Below are positions 9,601 to 17,939 of a DNA stretch of 64,000 bases, piece after piece (the first letter of the stretch is position 1; every line of letters starts with the position of its first letter). The DNA is from Muribaculaceae bacterium (lineage in GTDB: Bacteria; Bacteroidota; Bacteroidia; Bacteroidales; Muribaculaceae). The notes beneath the pieces are model-generated. The model made no database searches. It was not told where the DNA came from and worked only from the letters and a program-made list of their open reading frames with translations. The position numbers and the translations under genes were made by a program. Where the stretch lies: contig JAFQSX010000031.1 in assembly GCA_017409345.1 (NCBI GenBank), forward strand, positions 21,895 to 85,894, read 5' to 3'.

Positions 9601-9988
9601 AATTCTATATAAAGAACTAGATAGCATTGAACGTGAGATAGATCTTCAAGCATTTAAAGACCGATTGCACGACCGTTTTGGCAAAATCCCATCCGAAACA
9701 GCCGAATTGCTTCGTGTGCCACGATTGCGTCGTCTTGCTCGACAACTCGGCATCGAAAAAGTGTCCTTAAAGCAGGAAAGGATGTATTTATATTTTGTTG
9801 ATGATAGCAATAAGGCCTATTATCAGTCTGCGATGTTTGGGAAAATCATCAATTTTATGCAACAAAATGCGCGTCGATGCCACATTCGTGAAAACAATAA
9901 TCGTCGAAGTATATCTATTGATATGGTGGCAACTGTTGAGGCTGCTGTTGACATTCTTTCTAAAATACAGTCTATGGATGCGATTTAG
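6650..9988 (+). CDS. mfd: Transcription-repair coupling factor Mfd
   Basis: Mfd frees RNA polymerase stalled at DNA lesions and recruits the UvrABC excision machinery. At 1112 residues it has normal length. The N-terminal UvrB-like part is followed by the RNA polymerase interaction domain near VGDFIVHVDHGVGRFAG (about 430-445). The helicase part has Walker A GDVGFGKT (581-588), the DEEQ box (682-685), TMSATPIPRTL, and motif VI QLRGRVGRS. The C-terminal TRCF domain is present. It overlaps the S41 gene by one base; pairing with a processing protease is presumably only co-transcription. Confidence 0.97.
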   Translation: MSQLGISEIFITPQRRRALDKMLVGKSLCCSAYSLAGSAPALLFAGMTPRKSPTLIIGDSLDDAGYLYHDLSRILGEDAVLMFPSGYKRDIKYGQIDAPSQILRTEVLNHWHADSRLRYVVTYPDAIAERVASKETIARHTLSLKQGAIVDVEDTLKWLRENGFVEVDYVYEPGHFALRGSILDIFGYSNELPYRIDFFGDEIDSMRTFNIESQLSEQRYDEVSITSNVAQQSHGDSLLNFIGEDTLIAVRDAQYTLSRIREIAGETFSESSLIANEGDKNAMSQVVDADDFARQFAQFRQLRFTSATQPDSEAKASIDFECSPQGIYHKNFDLISEDFTKMLNEGYKLYILSDSAKQIERLKVIFEDRGDDIVFTPINSTIHEGFVDHASKSCFFTDHQIFDRFHKYTLKSDRARSGKLALSLKELSSIEVGDFIVHVDHGVGRFAGLLRTNVNGKTQEMIKLTYQNDDIIFVSIHSLHKLSKYRGKEGVPPKINKLGTGAWNRIKERTKSKLKDIARDLIKLYAARKNETGYSFSPDGYLQQELEASFIYEDTPDQLTTTAAVKADMESARPMDRLICGDVGFGKTEIAIRAAFKAATDGKQTAVLVPTTVLAYQHYHTFKDRLKDFPVRVDYLSRARTPKQVKQIVSDLAEGKIDILIGTHKLIGKDVKFKDLGLLVVDEEQKFGVAVKEKLKQMKINVDTLTMSATPIPRTLQFSLMGARDLSAITTPPANRYPIVTSVNALNDDILLEAINFEMSRNGQVFVVNHRIEGLYDLEAMVRRLVPDARTVVGHGQMSPDKLEKVIIDFANHDYDVLLATTIIESGIDMPNVNTIIINNAQHFGLSELHQLRGRVGRSNRKAFCYLLVPPHIPLSPVSRRRLQAIESFSDLGSGIHIAMQDLDIRGAGNLLGAEQSGFIADLGYETYQKILKEAVIELRTEEFSDVLVAEDENDKEFVADCVIESDMELLLPAMYVPQESERIILYKELDSIEREIDLQAFKDRLHDRFGKIPSETAELLRVPRLRRLARQLGIEKVSLKQERMYLYFVDDSNKAYYQSAMFGKIINFMQQNARRCHIRENNNRRSISIDMVATVEAAVDILSKIQSMDAI

Positions 9989-10064
9989 TCGGCAAAATAG
10001 GGATACTTTATGATTAAATTTAGTTAAAGCCTGTCTAAAATGCTTTATTTTGTGGCAAATTATT

Positions 10065-10201
10065 TATTTTTGCAAAAATAATATACTAACCTATAAATTA
10101 ATACGTCAAACCTTGCGAATACCATGAAAAGTGTCACTCTTTTCGTGATATTTTTGTTTTGAGAGGTTCAAAACAATTGCCGGGTCGCGTAACCAAGATT
10201 T
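10065..10201 (+). promoter_or_regulatory. Promoter and structured leader of the large amidase gene
   Basis: TATTTTTG at 10065-10072 fits the -7 consensus and would start transcription near 10080, giving a leader of about 120 nt. The leader holds a 12-codon frame with its own ATG at 10124 and TGA at 10160-10162 (MKSVTLFVIFLF), a 6-bp hairpin at 10126-10144 (GAAAAG/CTTTTC), and a 7-bp hairpin at 10156-10174 (GTTTTGA, loop GAGGT, TCAAAAC) that covers the small frame's stop. No T-run follows, so it is not a plain terminator. The regulatory meaning is inferred. Confidence 0.4.
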
Positions 10202-13200
10202 ATGAAACTAAAAAAACTTCTGTTTGCTACATCGGTAGCACTCCTTTCGCTAAGCGCATCGGCAGCAAATCCCGAAGATGTGCGCATCTACATCAACCCC
10301 GGGCATGGTTCGTATACTGGCTCTGACCGCCCGATGTCAACAATCAAACATGGGAATCAAACGAGTACCAATGTCGGTTCAGACACTGCCGGGTTCTTTG
10401 AATCAAACACGAACTTACAAAAAGGATTCGGATTGTTGGAAAAACTTATTGAATATGGAGTTCCCTTTGATCGCACAAAGAATCAAACAAACTCAAATGC
10501 AGCACGCGTGGGAGCAGCTCTTGATTTGAGTCAAAATATTGTGATGAGCCATGTGAAATGCGGTGGGTCTAATACAAATGGGGAATATAATCGTAACCTA
10601 TCTGATATCGCCGCAGAAGCAAACTCAAACAACTTTGACTATTTCATTTCAATACACTCTAATGCAACAACCGGCGACCACAATGTGCCTACTCACTTAA
10701 ATCATTGTTTGTACTTATATCGTGGTTATGATGGGAAAACTTATTCATCATCACAGTCGGCTAGTATAGAGATGGCTACAAAAAGTTGGCCTCATGCAAT
10801 GTCAAACAAGCACATGAACTATAATTGGTTATCTAATCCCAATCAGCCACGTAATAACGAATCATATTCTAATAATAAAATGTGCTACTATCCATCAGGC
10901 AAAGATGCCGATGGTAATCCATATTGGATAAAAGGTGACCTTACATTTCAATATGGTCTAAAAAGCGGAGGTAGTTATATTGGTTATTATGGTGTATTAA
11001 AACACGATGTTCCCGGATTCTTGGTTGAAGGATATGACCACACTTACCAACCCGGTCTTCACCGAGCATTAAACGATGATGTTGCTCGCCATGAAGGTGA
11101 AATGTATGCTCGTGGTATTAATGATTATTTCGGCTTTGGCAAAACAGATAGTTATGGTAAAATTTATGGTATCGTCCGTGACCACTCGGTTGTAATGGAT
11201 CATCCATTTTATCAAGTAACAAGATCAAATACAGTTGATGCTAATACATCTATCAACCAAACCGATAACAAAAAACCAATTAACCATGTAACAGTAGAAT
11301 TGTATAATTCTTCAGGAGTATTGGTAGATTCATATCTCACCGATGATGAATGGAATGGAGCATATATGTTCAAAAAAGTTGCTCCCGGCAGTTACACTAT
11401 TAAGCACTCGCGTGTTGGTTATGGTGATGTGACACAAACAGTTACTGTTACTGCCAATCAAACAAACTATCTCAATATTGACATGCGCACCGTTGCCGAT
11501 GGCACTGCAGTTCAAGGTCATTATGCTTATGGGTTAAAATTGACAAAGGTTGATGATGAAACTTATACTGCATCATTCAAGTCAACTGGAGCAATGAGCA
11601 ATGGTAAAATTATCCTTACCAACTCATCAACCAAAGAGCAAACTGTAATCCCAACTGGGTCAATCAGCAAAGGCTCAAACACCATAACAATTGACGCTAC
11701 CGAACTTGAAGATGGTGTAAATTACACATGGGCAGTTGCATTTGACAACCCTGCATCAGCCGGATATAAACTCCTTCATAGCAATAGTAATATCGCTACA
11801 AGCAATTATCGTGTTGGTCTTGCTATTGACAACGATGAAACAAGTGCCAACTTTGGTACGATTTACACTATTACCGGTTATGGTAAGGGTATGCAAAAAA
11901 TCAACCCCGACTTTTCTACAGATAACAGTAAATTTTTGACAAGCTATTTTGGCATATCAAGTACCTCCAACTCTGTTAGATTGGAAACAAGTAACGGAAA
12001 GGTATATATCGCCAACAATGATGCCTCTTCTACCGGTGTGTGGGTTTGGAACCCATCAACTTCGACACACTCAAGAGTTATTTCCACAAAAGCTGCCGGT
12101 GTGGCATTTTCCGGTACAGGGTCAAGCAGAAAAATGTATATAAGTGGAACAAAATATGCTTATGGTTACAATATAGGTACAGCCGATACTTGGTCGAGCA
12201 GTGCATCTTCTACTTTTAGCGCATTAGGAACACTTTTGGTAAATGGTGATGGCGACATCTATGCTACCGATAATGCAATTATTGCATCTCAAATTCGCTA
12301 TGCTCCAAATAACGCCCTCGAAGTGCCATCGTTTGCTGTTTCTGACCTCTCAGGGAATGTCAAATTTAACTCAAAATGGTTAAATACTGAAGCAACCGAC
12401 GGGAGTTCGTTGGAAGGTTGTAATGGTGGTGGTTTTGCTTTCTCAAAAGATAAATCGATATTTGCTGTCCAAGAGGGAGCTACCAACAATTCAGCTTATG
12501 AAGCTCCTGTAAAAATCTATTCAGTAAAATGGAATGGTTCAACTCCAACATTTATATACCATTATACAATTACATTGAGTGGAACATATGCTGTTGACCA
12601 AATGGCGTTTGACCATGCCGATAACCTCTATATTGCATCTCGTCAAAAAGGTCTTTTGGTTTATGCAATTAAAACTCCGGCACGTCAAACTGTAACTAAC
12701 GGTCAAGGAACAGTCGTTGGGGCTAAACCTCCCACACCTCTTTATATAGTAGGTAACAGCGATGCTGTTGGTAATTGGGACCCTGCTAATGCTGTTGAGT
12801 TTACCAACAATGGCACAAACTACACCATTACCCTTGATGAAAATACTACTGAGTTTAAGATTTCAACAGGCAAGGGAGATATTTCAGGTGATTGGACAGA
12901 ATTTGATGCCGGAAACCTCACTACCAACGAGGCTATCACAAATGGTGGCACTATAAATTTGATAGCACAACATTCTTATAACAACTTCGTCCTTCCATGG
13001 GCTGGTGTGTGGAATATTACTGTATCAGGCGACCTCTCTACTTTGACTGCTACTACTTCAACTCCTCAACCGCTTCCTCCACTTTATATCGTAGGTAATA
13101 CTGCCGAACTCGGTGCATGGAATACTGAAAACGCAGTTGAAGTTGCTAATGATGGAACAAAATATACCGTTACACTCAATGAAAATGTAACAGCATTCAA

Positions 13201-16200
13201 AATCTCAACAAACAAAGGTGATGCTACTACATTTAATAATGGTAACCTCACTCCGGGTGGAGCTATTACAAATGGAGGCACACTCAATCTTATCGCCGAT
13301 AAAGATGGTGGCAACATCGCTCTTCCATGGGAAGGTGTGTGGAATGTAACTATTGCTGGCGACCTCTCTACGTTGCATGCTTCAACTTCAACTCCTAATC
13401 CAGATGAAGGTCCTGGCATTGGCGTGGAACCCGAAGATGCGCCTAATCCCGATGCGGAACCAACCGAAACTGATGAGGCTGAAGATGCTCAAACCGAGGG
13501 CTATTTTGCCTACGATTTGCAATCATCAAAGAGTGGCGATGTATATACATTTAAGTTTAAATCAACCGGTGCAAGAAAGAATGGCCGCATCGTTCTTACC
13601 AACAAATCAACCGGCGCGAAAACCGAAATAAAAACACCTATCGTAAAAGGTCAAAATACTATAACAATTAATGCTTACGACATCGTTAAAGGTGATTACA
13701 CTTGGGCAGTAAAACTTACTAATAATGCAAATAGCACCGTAACACAAGTCGCTAGTGATAATTCAATTGTATTAGGGAATGGTCGTATAGGCGTTGCTAT
13801 TGACAATGACCAAACAAGTAAAAACTTTGGCGCTATATACACAATAACCGGGACCGGGAAAGGGCTTCAAAAATTCAATGCCGATATGACTAAAAACGGC
13901 TCATTGATTCTCACAGGTAAGTTTGGTCAACAAACAGGTTATACAACTCGTTCAAACCGCTTGGAAGTAAATCAAGGGAAAGTATATATTGCAAACTATG
14001 CAAGTGAGAACCCCGGTGTTTGGGTGTATGACCCAACTGGTACGGAAACTGTAACAAAAGTATCGGGATCTACATATTATGAACGAGCTATTGCTTTCTA
14101 TGGCGAAGGAGCTAATCGTATAGCCTTTGGTAGCCATAATTCTACCAGATATGTGCAACGATTTAATATCGGAACCAATTCATCATGGGTATCAGGTAGC
14201 CCATCGGCGTATTTCTATCAGGCTGGTGTATTGGATAACGGTGATGGTGATATTCTTGTCACTAACAATGCTGTTATCGTTTCACAAAATCGCTATACCG
14301 GTAATAATCAGGCGACGAACCCTGTGTTTGCTGTATTTGACCACAATTTGAATCTTATATTAAAATCAAATGTAATTAATAGTACATTGACAGGTTCAAG
14401 TAATGGTGGTATGGCAATAACTCCCGACTATAAAACATTTGCGATTATTAATGGTAGAACCGAAACAGCTCCAGCGTCAGGCGTATTCCTTGATGAAGAC
14501 CTCAAAGTATATGTCTATAGCGTATCGTGGAATGGAAGTACTCCAACCTTTACTCATCAATATAATTTTGCATTAAGTGGTACACGCCAAGTTGACCAAA
14601 TGGAATTTGACCATGGAGGCAACCTTTATATCGCATCTCGCGAAAAGGGTCTTTTGAAATATGCAGTTAAGACTTCGGCTCGTGCTACGGTTACTAATTC
14701 TACTGCTACGATTACCGGTTTGGGTAATCCTGTTCCCTCAAATGTAGTGGCAATTCGCAAATGTTATGGCGAAGGTAGCAACACTACTGCAGGCACTGTT
14801 GATGCCGATATTACCTGGACCGGTGAAGCCGGTGAATATAAGGTTTATTACCAAACTATGCGCCGTGATGCATCGGGCAACCGTGTGTATGACAATAACG
14901 GTACTTGGGTAGAAGCCGGAACAGCAACTATCGCTTCGGGTTCAACTTCAGGTAAGTTTACTCACAAAAATCTTGCTCCGGGTAGTGATTATAACCGCAT
15001 CTATAATTACAAGGTGGCTAACTATTATTCAGCAGCAAACTATGCAAGTGAAGTAAAGTCAAAATCAATCTCAGGCAAAGGTCGCACCGTTACATCGGCT
15101 GCACCATGTGAGCCTGTGACTGTAACATTGTCGCAACCCACCGAGGTGAAAGATGGTGTGACACTTTATTCATTTGATGTCAAACTCGACCTCGCTCCTA
15201 ACACTGATGTGTTTAACGCATCTCTCCGAGATGATAATGATGAGTTGCCTACAATGACTAAATATGTGATTGTAGTTGATGAAGCGACTGCAAAGGTGCT
15301 TAACGCCGCATCAAATGTGAGCGAAGTGGGACGATTCTATCAAGGTCCTGCAACAATGACTGCTAATAACTGCAACCACTATGTGATAAATGATTGGTAT
15401 ATGGTAGTTGATATTGACGATGTAACTCCATCAGATGACCTTTCAAAGGCTACCAAATCACTCACATGGAAAAATGTGAACCCATTGCACTCGTTCCAAC
15501 CACAAGTTTATGCAAGTGCAGTGCGTACGTTCAATTTCACTGCAACAGATGCCTCTATCCTTGGAAAACCCGATGCAGATGCATTGACAATGACTCTCCC
15601 TTCTCCACAATGGATTTCAAACCAAGATAATGGGTCGGTTGGTGTTGTAACTCTTGAAGGAGATTATTCATCACTTGTAACCACCGATGATTATCCTATG
15701 GGTACATTCCGAAAGGTAGGCGATATTGAAAATCCAACAAATCCTGTTGCAATCACTCGTGCCAACTATATAGGATCACTCGGCGCTATGTTGCAACCTC
15801 TTGCTGTGACTGACGATATAATTGGTACAAGAAATGCCAACGGAATATATGAAAATGCAACATGGAATATTGCTTATACATTTAAATTGTATGAAAAGAA
15901 TGGCGAAGAATGGACTTTAATTCGTGAGGCTCAGAAATATGATCAACAATCTACCGATGCAAATGTGAATTCGTTATATTCTAATACTTCAGGGTTATCA
16001 TTCGATATCACAGGTATGCCCGTAGGTGCTGACGAGGAGGCATCGCCCGACGGTCGCAAACGATTGGTTTATAATCCTCAAAAGAATAAGGAATATAAAT
16101 TGGTTGTTGAAACCAACTATCGCCGATATATTAATGGCGAGCATGTTCATGCAGTGGGTGTGAGCGAAAATCTAATCACGATTAACCCCACATTCGCGGC

Positions 16201-17113
16201 GCCTTCAATTAATGCGACTAAATCTCCCGGGTTCTTGTTCATGGAAACAACAACACACTGGGATAATAATTGCAAAGATGAAAACGGCAATTATATAAAT
16301 GGAGGTTACTATAAATACTTCTATGATGCAGCTGTAGATATTGCATGGAATGATTTCAATGACAATTTGGTCCGTTATATGGGTTATCATGCTACTCCAA
16401 AATTTGAATGTGTAGGACACCCCGACGGCAGTTCAAGTGAATGGACTCCATATTATGCGGCATCTTTATTAACCGATGAGCAAGTGGATATATACAACAC
16501 TCGCAAAGGTAATAGTAACGAATCGGTATTAACCAAACTTGGTTATACAGGAAAAGAAGATTGGTCAGCATTGGCCACTGAAGAAAATCACCTTCCATTA
16601 AAGATTCACTATGTGTGGGCTGGAAATGATAAGATTGCTAATACGGGTGATGCAGGATTCGGTTTCGAGTTGAGTGCAAATTATCCTATCGTATCGGTGG
16701 AAACTCCCGAATTTAAAATTAATGAATATCCACAAAGTGGAGCCTATGAATTTGCTCTTGTCAATCCTCTTTCTCGAAGCACATCGGGTTATGAATTGCA
16801 GATGATTACCACTGTTAATAAGGATTATAAGACATTAGTAATGGATGGAATCATCGAAACACCAACTACCGGTGTTGAGAATGTGGGTGTAGGTAATGGT
16901 GCATTGCGCTTGTATCCAAATCCTGCCAATAGTGTTGTGACTCTTCAAGCTCCTATAACTATCACCGATGTGAAGATTTTCTCTGTGGATGGTCAGTTGT
17001 TGAAAGAATTTGATGCCGACGACACTAAAGTGAAAATCAATGTGAGCGACCTCCCAACCGGTGTTTACATCGTTCACGCCGCCGGCTCAACAACACGATT
17101 GATTAAACGATAA
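10202..17113 (+). CDS. Giant exported N-acetylmuramoyl-L-alanine amidase with duplicated modules and a T9SS sorting domain
   Basis: This 2303-residue protein starts with a signal peptide (1-21). Residues about 25-305 form an Amidase_3 domain: zinc ligands H35 (INPGHG), E67 and H152 (SIHSNA), catalytic E276 (FLVEG). It should cut the bond between MurNAc and L-Ala in peptidoglycan. A carboxypeptidase-regulatory-like beta domain follows (about 318-430). A module of about 400 residues occurs twice (about 439-843 and 1100-1500). Between the copies lie two tandem domains of about 110 residues, each starting PLYIVGN (844-958, 959-1060), which resemble starch-binding or SusE-type beta sandwiches, and an acidic Pro-rich linker. 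Fn3-like segments follow. The last 70 residues (from LRLYPNPANS to TTRLIKR) are a type A T9SS sorting domain, so the protein should cross the outer membrane and be surface attached or released. Confidence 0.85.
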   Translation: MKLKKLLFATSVALLSLSASAANPEDVRIYINPGHGSYTGSDRPMSTIKHGNQTSTNVGSDTAGFFESNTNLQKGFGLLEKLIEYGVPFDRTKNQTNSNAARVGAALDLSQNIVMSHVKCGGSNTNGEYNRNLSDIAAEANSNNFDYFISIHSNATTGDHNVPTHLNHCLYLYRGYDGKTYSSSQSASIEMATKSWPHAMSNKHMNYNWLSNPNQPRNNESYSNNKMCYYPSGKDADGNPYWIKGDLTFQYGLKSGGSYIGYYGVLKHDVPGFLVEGYDHTYQPGLHRALNDDVARHEGEMYARGINDYFGFGKTDSYGKIYGIVRDHSVVMDHPFYQVTRSNTVDANTSINQTDNKKPINHVTVELYNSSGVLVDSYLTDDEWNGAYMFKKVAPGSYTIKHSRVGYGDVTQTVTVTANQTNYLNIDMRTVADGTAVQGHYAYGLKLTKVDDETYTASFKSTGAMSNGKIILTNSSTKEQTVIPTGSISKGSNTITIDATELEDGVNYTWAVAFDNPASAGYKLLHSNSNIATSNYRVGLAIDNDETSANFGTIYTITGYGKGMQKINPDFSTDNSKFLTSYFGISSTSNSVRLETSNGKVYIANNDASSTGVWVWNPSTSTHSRVISTKAAGVAFSGTGSSRKMYISGTKYAYGYNIGTADTWSSSASSTFSALGTLLVNGDGDIYATDNAIIASQIRYAPNNALEVPSFAVSDLSGNVKFNSKWLNTEATDGSSLEGCNGGGFAFSKDKSIFAVQEGATNNSAYEAPVKIYSVKWNGSTPTFIYHYTITLSGTYAVDQMAFDHADNLYIASRQKGLLVYAIKTPARQTVTNGQGTVVGAKPPTPLYIVGNSDAVGNWDPANAVEFTNNGTNYTITLDENTTEFKISTGKGDISGDWTEFDAGNLTTNEAITNGGTINLIAQHSYNNFVLPWAGVWNITVSGDLSTLTATTSTPQPLPPLYIVGNTAELGAWNTENAVEVANDGTKYTVTLNENVTAFKISTNKGDATTFNNGNLTPGGAITNGGTLNLIADKDGGNIALPWEGVWNVTIAGDLSTLHASTSTPNPDEGPGIGVEPEDAPNPDAEPTETDEAEDAQTEGYFAYDLQSSKSGDVYTFKFKSTGARKNGRIVLTNKSTGAKTEIKTPIVKGQNTITINAYDIVKGDYTWAVKLTNNANSTVTQVASDNSIVLGNGRIGVAIDNDQTSKNFGAIYTITGTGKGLQKFNADMTKNGSLILTGKFGQQTGYTTRSNRLEVNQGKVYIANYASENPGVWVYDPTGTETVTKVSGSTYYERAIAFYGEGANRIAFGSHNSTRYVQRFNIGTNSSWVSGSPSAYFYQAGVLDNGDGDILVTNNAVIVSQNRYTGNNQATNPVFAVFDHNLNLILKSNVINSTLTGSSNGGMAITPDYKTFAIINGRTETAPASGVFLDEDLKVYVYSVSWNGSTPTFTHQYNFALSGTRQVDQMEFDHGGNLYIASREKGLLKYAVKTSARATVTNSTATITGLGNPVPSNVVAIRKCYGEGSNTTAGTVDADITWTGEAGEYKVYYQTMRRDASGNRVYDNNGTWVEAGTATIASGSTSGKFTHKNLAPGSDYNRIYNYKVANYYSAANYASEVKSKSISGKGRTVTSAAPCEPVTVTLSQPTEVKDGVTLYSFDVKLDLAPNTDVFNASLRDDNDELPTMTKYVIVVDEATAKVLNAASNVSEVGRFYQGPATMTANNCNHYVINDWYMVVDIDDVTPSDDLSKATKSLTWKNVNPLHSFQPQVYASAVRTFNFTATDASILGKPDADALTMTLPSPQWISNQDNGSVGVVTLEGDYSSLVTTDDYPMGTFRKVGDIENPTNPVAITRANYIGSLGAMLQPLAVTDDIIGTRNANGIYENATWNIAYTFKLYEKNGEEWTLIREAQKYDQQSTDANVNSLYSNTSGLSFDITGMPVGADEEASPDGRKRLVYNPQKNKEYKLVVETNYRRYINGEHVHAVGVSENLITINPTFAAPSINATKSPGFLFMETTTHWDNNCKDENGNYINGGYYKYFYDAAVDIAWNDFNDNLVRYMGYHATPKFECVGHPDGSSSEWTPYYAASLLTDEQVDIYNTRKGNSNESVLTKLGYTGKEDWSALATEENHLPLKIHYVWAGNDKIANTGDAGFGFELSANYPIVSVETPEFKINEYPQSGAYEFALVNPLSRSTSGYELQMITTVNKDYKTLVMDGIIETPTTGVENVGVGNGALRLYPNPANSVVTLQAPITITDVKIFSVDGQLLKEFDADDTKVKINVSDLPTGVYIVHAAGSTTRLIKR

Positions 17114-17177
17114 CCTCCAATAACTATCCTCCTACCACGCAGTTGATAGGAGGAACAATGGAGCCAAAGAGAACAAA

Positions 17178-17240
17178 ACTCTCCTCTTGAAAATTACTAA
17201 GTAATTTTTAGGAGGAGTACGGCGAAGCCGGGAGGTGGTT
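17178..17240 (+). repeat. Two-hairpin interspersed repeat, copy 1
   Basis: CTCCT and AGGAG enclose an inner hairpin AAAATTAC-TAA-GTAATTTT; then a second hairpin CGGC-GAA-GCCG, ending in GGAGGTGGT. It differs from copy 3 by only a few bases. Confidence 0.8.
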
Positions 17241-17288
17241 AAATTTAATTCATAATGCTCAATGCTTAATTTTCACGCGTCAGCCCCA

Positions 17289-17347
17289 ACTCTCCTCTTG
17301 TTTTTCGCAGAAAAATAGGAGGAGTACCCCGAAGGGGTGAGGTGGTT
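17289..17347 (+). repeat. Two-hairpin interspersed repeat, copy 2
   Basis: Same frame of CTCCT/AGGAG and closing GAGGTGGTT as copy 1, but the inner hairpin is TTTTTC-GCA-GAAAAA and the second is CCCC-GAA-GGGG. Both stems stay paired although their sequence changed. Confidence 0.8.
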
Positions 17348-17390
17348 AAAAAGAAATAAATTGTTTCATAAATATTTTGGTTTTTAAGTG

Positions 17391-17427
17391 AATAGGGGCA
17401 GTGCCGAGAGGTATTGCCCCTATTTTT
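17391..17427 (+). terminator. Terminator-like hairpin downstream of the amidase gene
   Basis: AATAGGGGCA pairs perfectly with TGCCCCTATT over a 14-base loop and is followed by T-rich sequence. It lies 280 bases after the amidase stop and is the first strong terminator candidate on that strand. Confidence 0.7.
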
Positions 17428-17470
17428 CTACAAGAACAAAGGTACAGTTATATTCCCATTAGTATAAGAA

Positions 17471-17532
17471 ACTCTCCTCTTGAAAATTGCTAAGTAATTT
17501 TTAGGAGGAGTACGGCGAAGCCGGGAGGTGGT
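17471..17532 (+). repeat. Two-hairpin interspersed repeat, copy 3
   Basis: Nearly identical to copy 1. The inner hairpin is AAAATTGC-TAA-GTAATTTT, where an A to G change leaves a G-U pair. The second hairpin is again CGGC-GAA-GCCG. Confidence 0.8.
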
Positions 17533-17576
17533 TTTTACTTGATTATTGCCGAGTGCAGTCCATCGAAGACATAGTC

Positions 17577-17600
17577 AGTACCCCGAAGTGGGGAGGTGGT
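17577..17600 (+). repeat. Two-hairpin repeat, partial copy 4 (second hairpin only)
   Basis: AGTACCCCGAAGTGGGGAGG plus TGGT: the second hairpin and closing sequence of the family, without the first hairpin. Confidence 0.65.
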
Positions 17601-17939
17601 AAAAAAAGGAATAATCCTCACGAATTACATTTGCGATTAAATCAGTCATTGAGACGCATTAGGCTAAATCCGGCTACATACTAATCAACCTATTAGGGGT
17701 TAATTGGGGAGCCAATAATAAAAAAGGTTGAAAAAATTTGGAATTGTTACAGCCGAAAAAGTAGGCACATAAGTGGCTCAAACATAGCGAAGAGAGAGGT
17801 TTGTAGGGACTAGTTCGCTTGGTATTTAACTGATAGCCCTGTGAATTGAAAATTCTCAGGGCTACGACTGGTCAAAATTCTTTTCGGTGGTTCCATGTTA
17901 TTTCCCTATAATGGGAATTGTTTTAAGTGTTTAATATAT

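Larger units (their letters stand above)
17114..17939. other. Non-coding region of about 830 bases rich in hairpin repeats
   Basis: No gene is supported. It holds a weak hairpin at 17127-17154 (TCCTCCTA/TAGGAGGA) after the amidase stop, three full and one partial copy of a two-hairpin repeat (17178-17600), a strong terminator-like hairpin (17391-17427) and a separate 31-base hairpin at 17834-17864 (TAGCCCTG/CAGGGCTA extended by GAATT/AATTC, no T-run). From about 17601 to 17833 I see no recognisable element. Confidence 0.7.

Noticed and set aside
17178-17600. CRISPR array
   Set aside because: The repeats are about 60 bases, irregularly spaced and hairpin-forming, with no unique spacers of uniform length and no cas genes.
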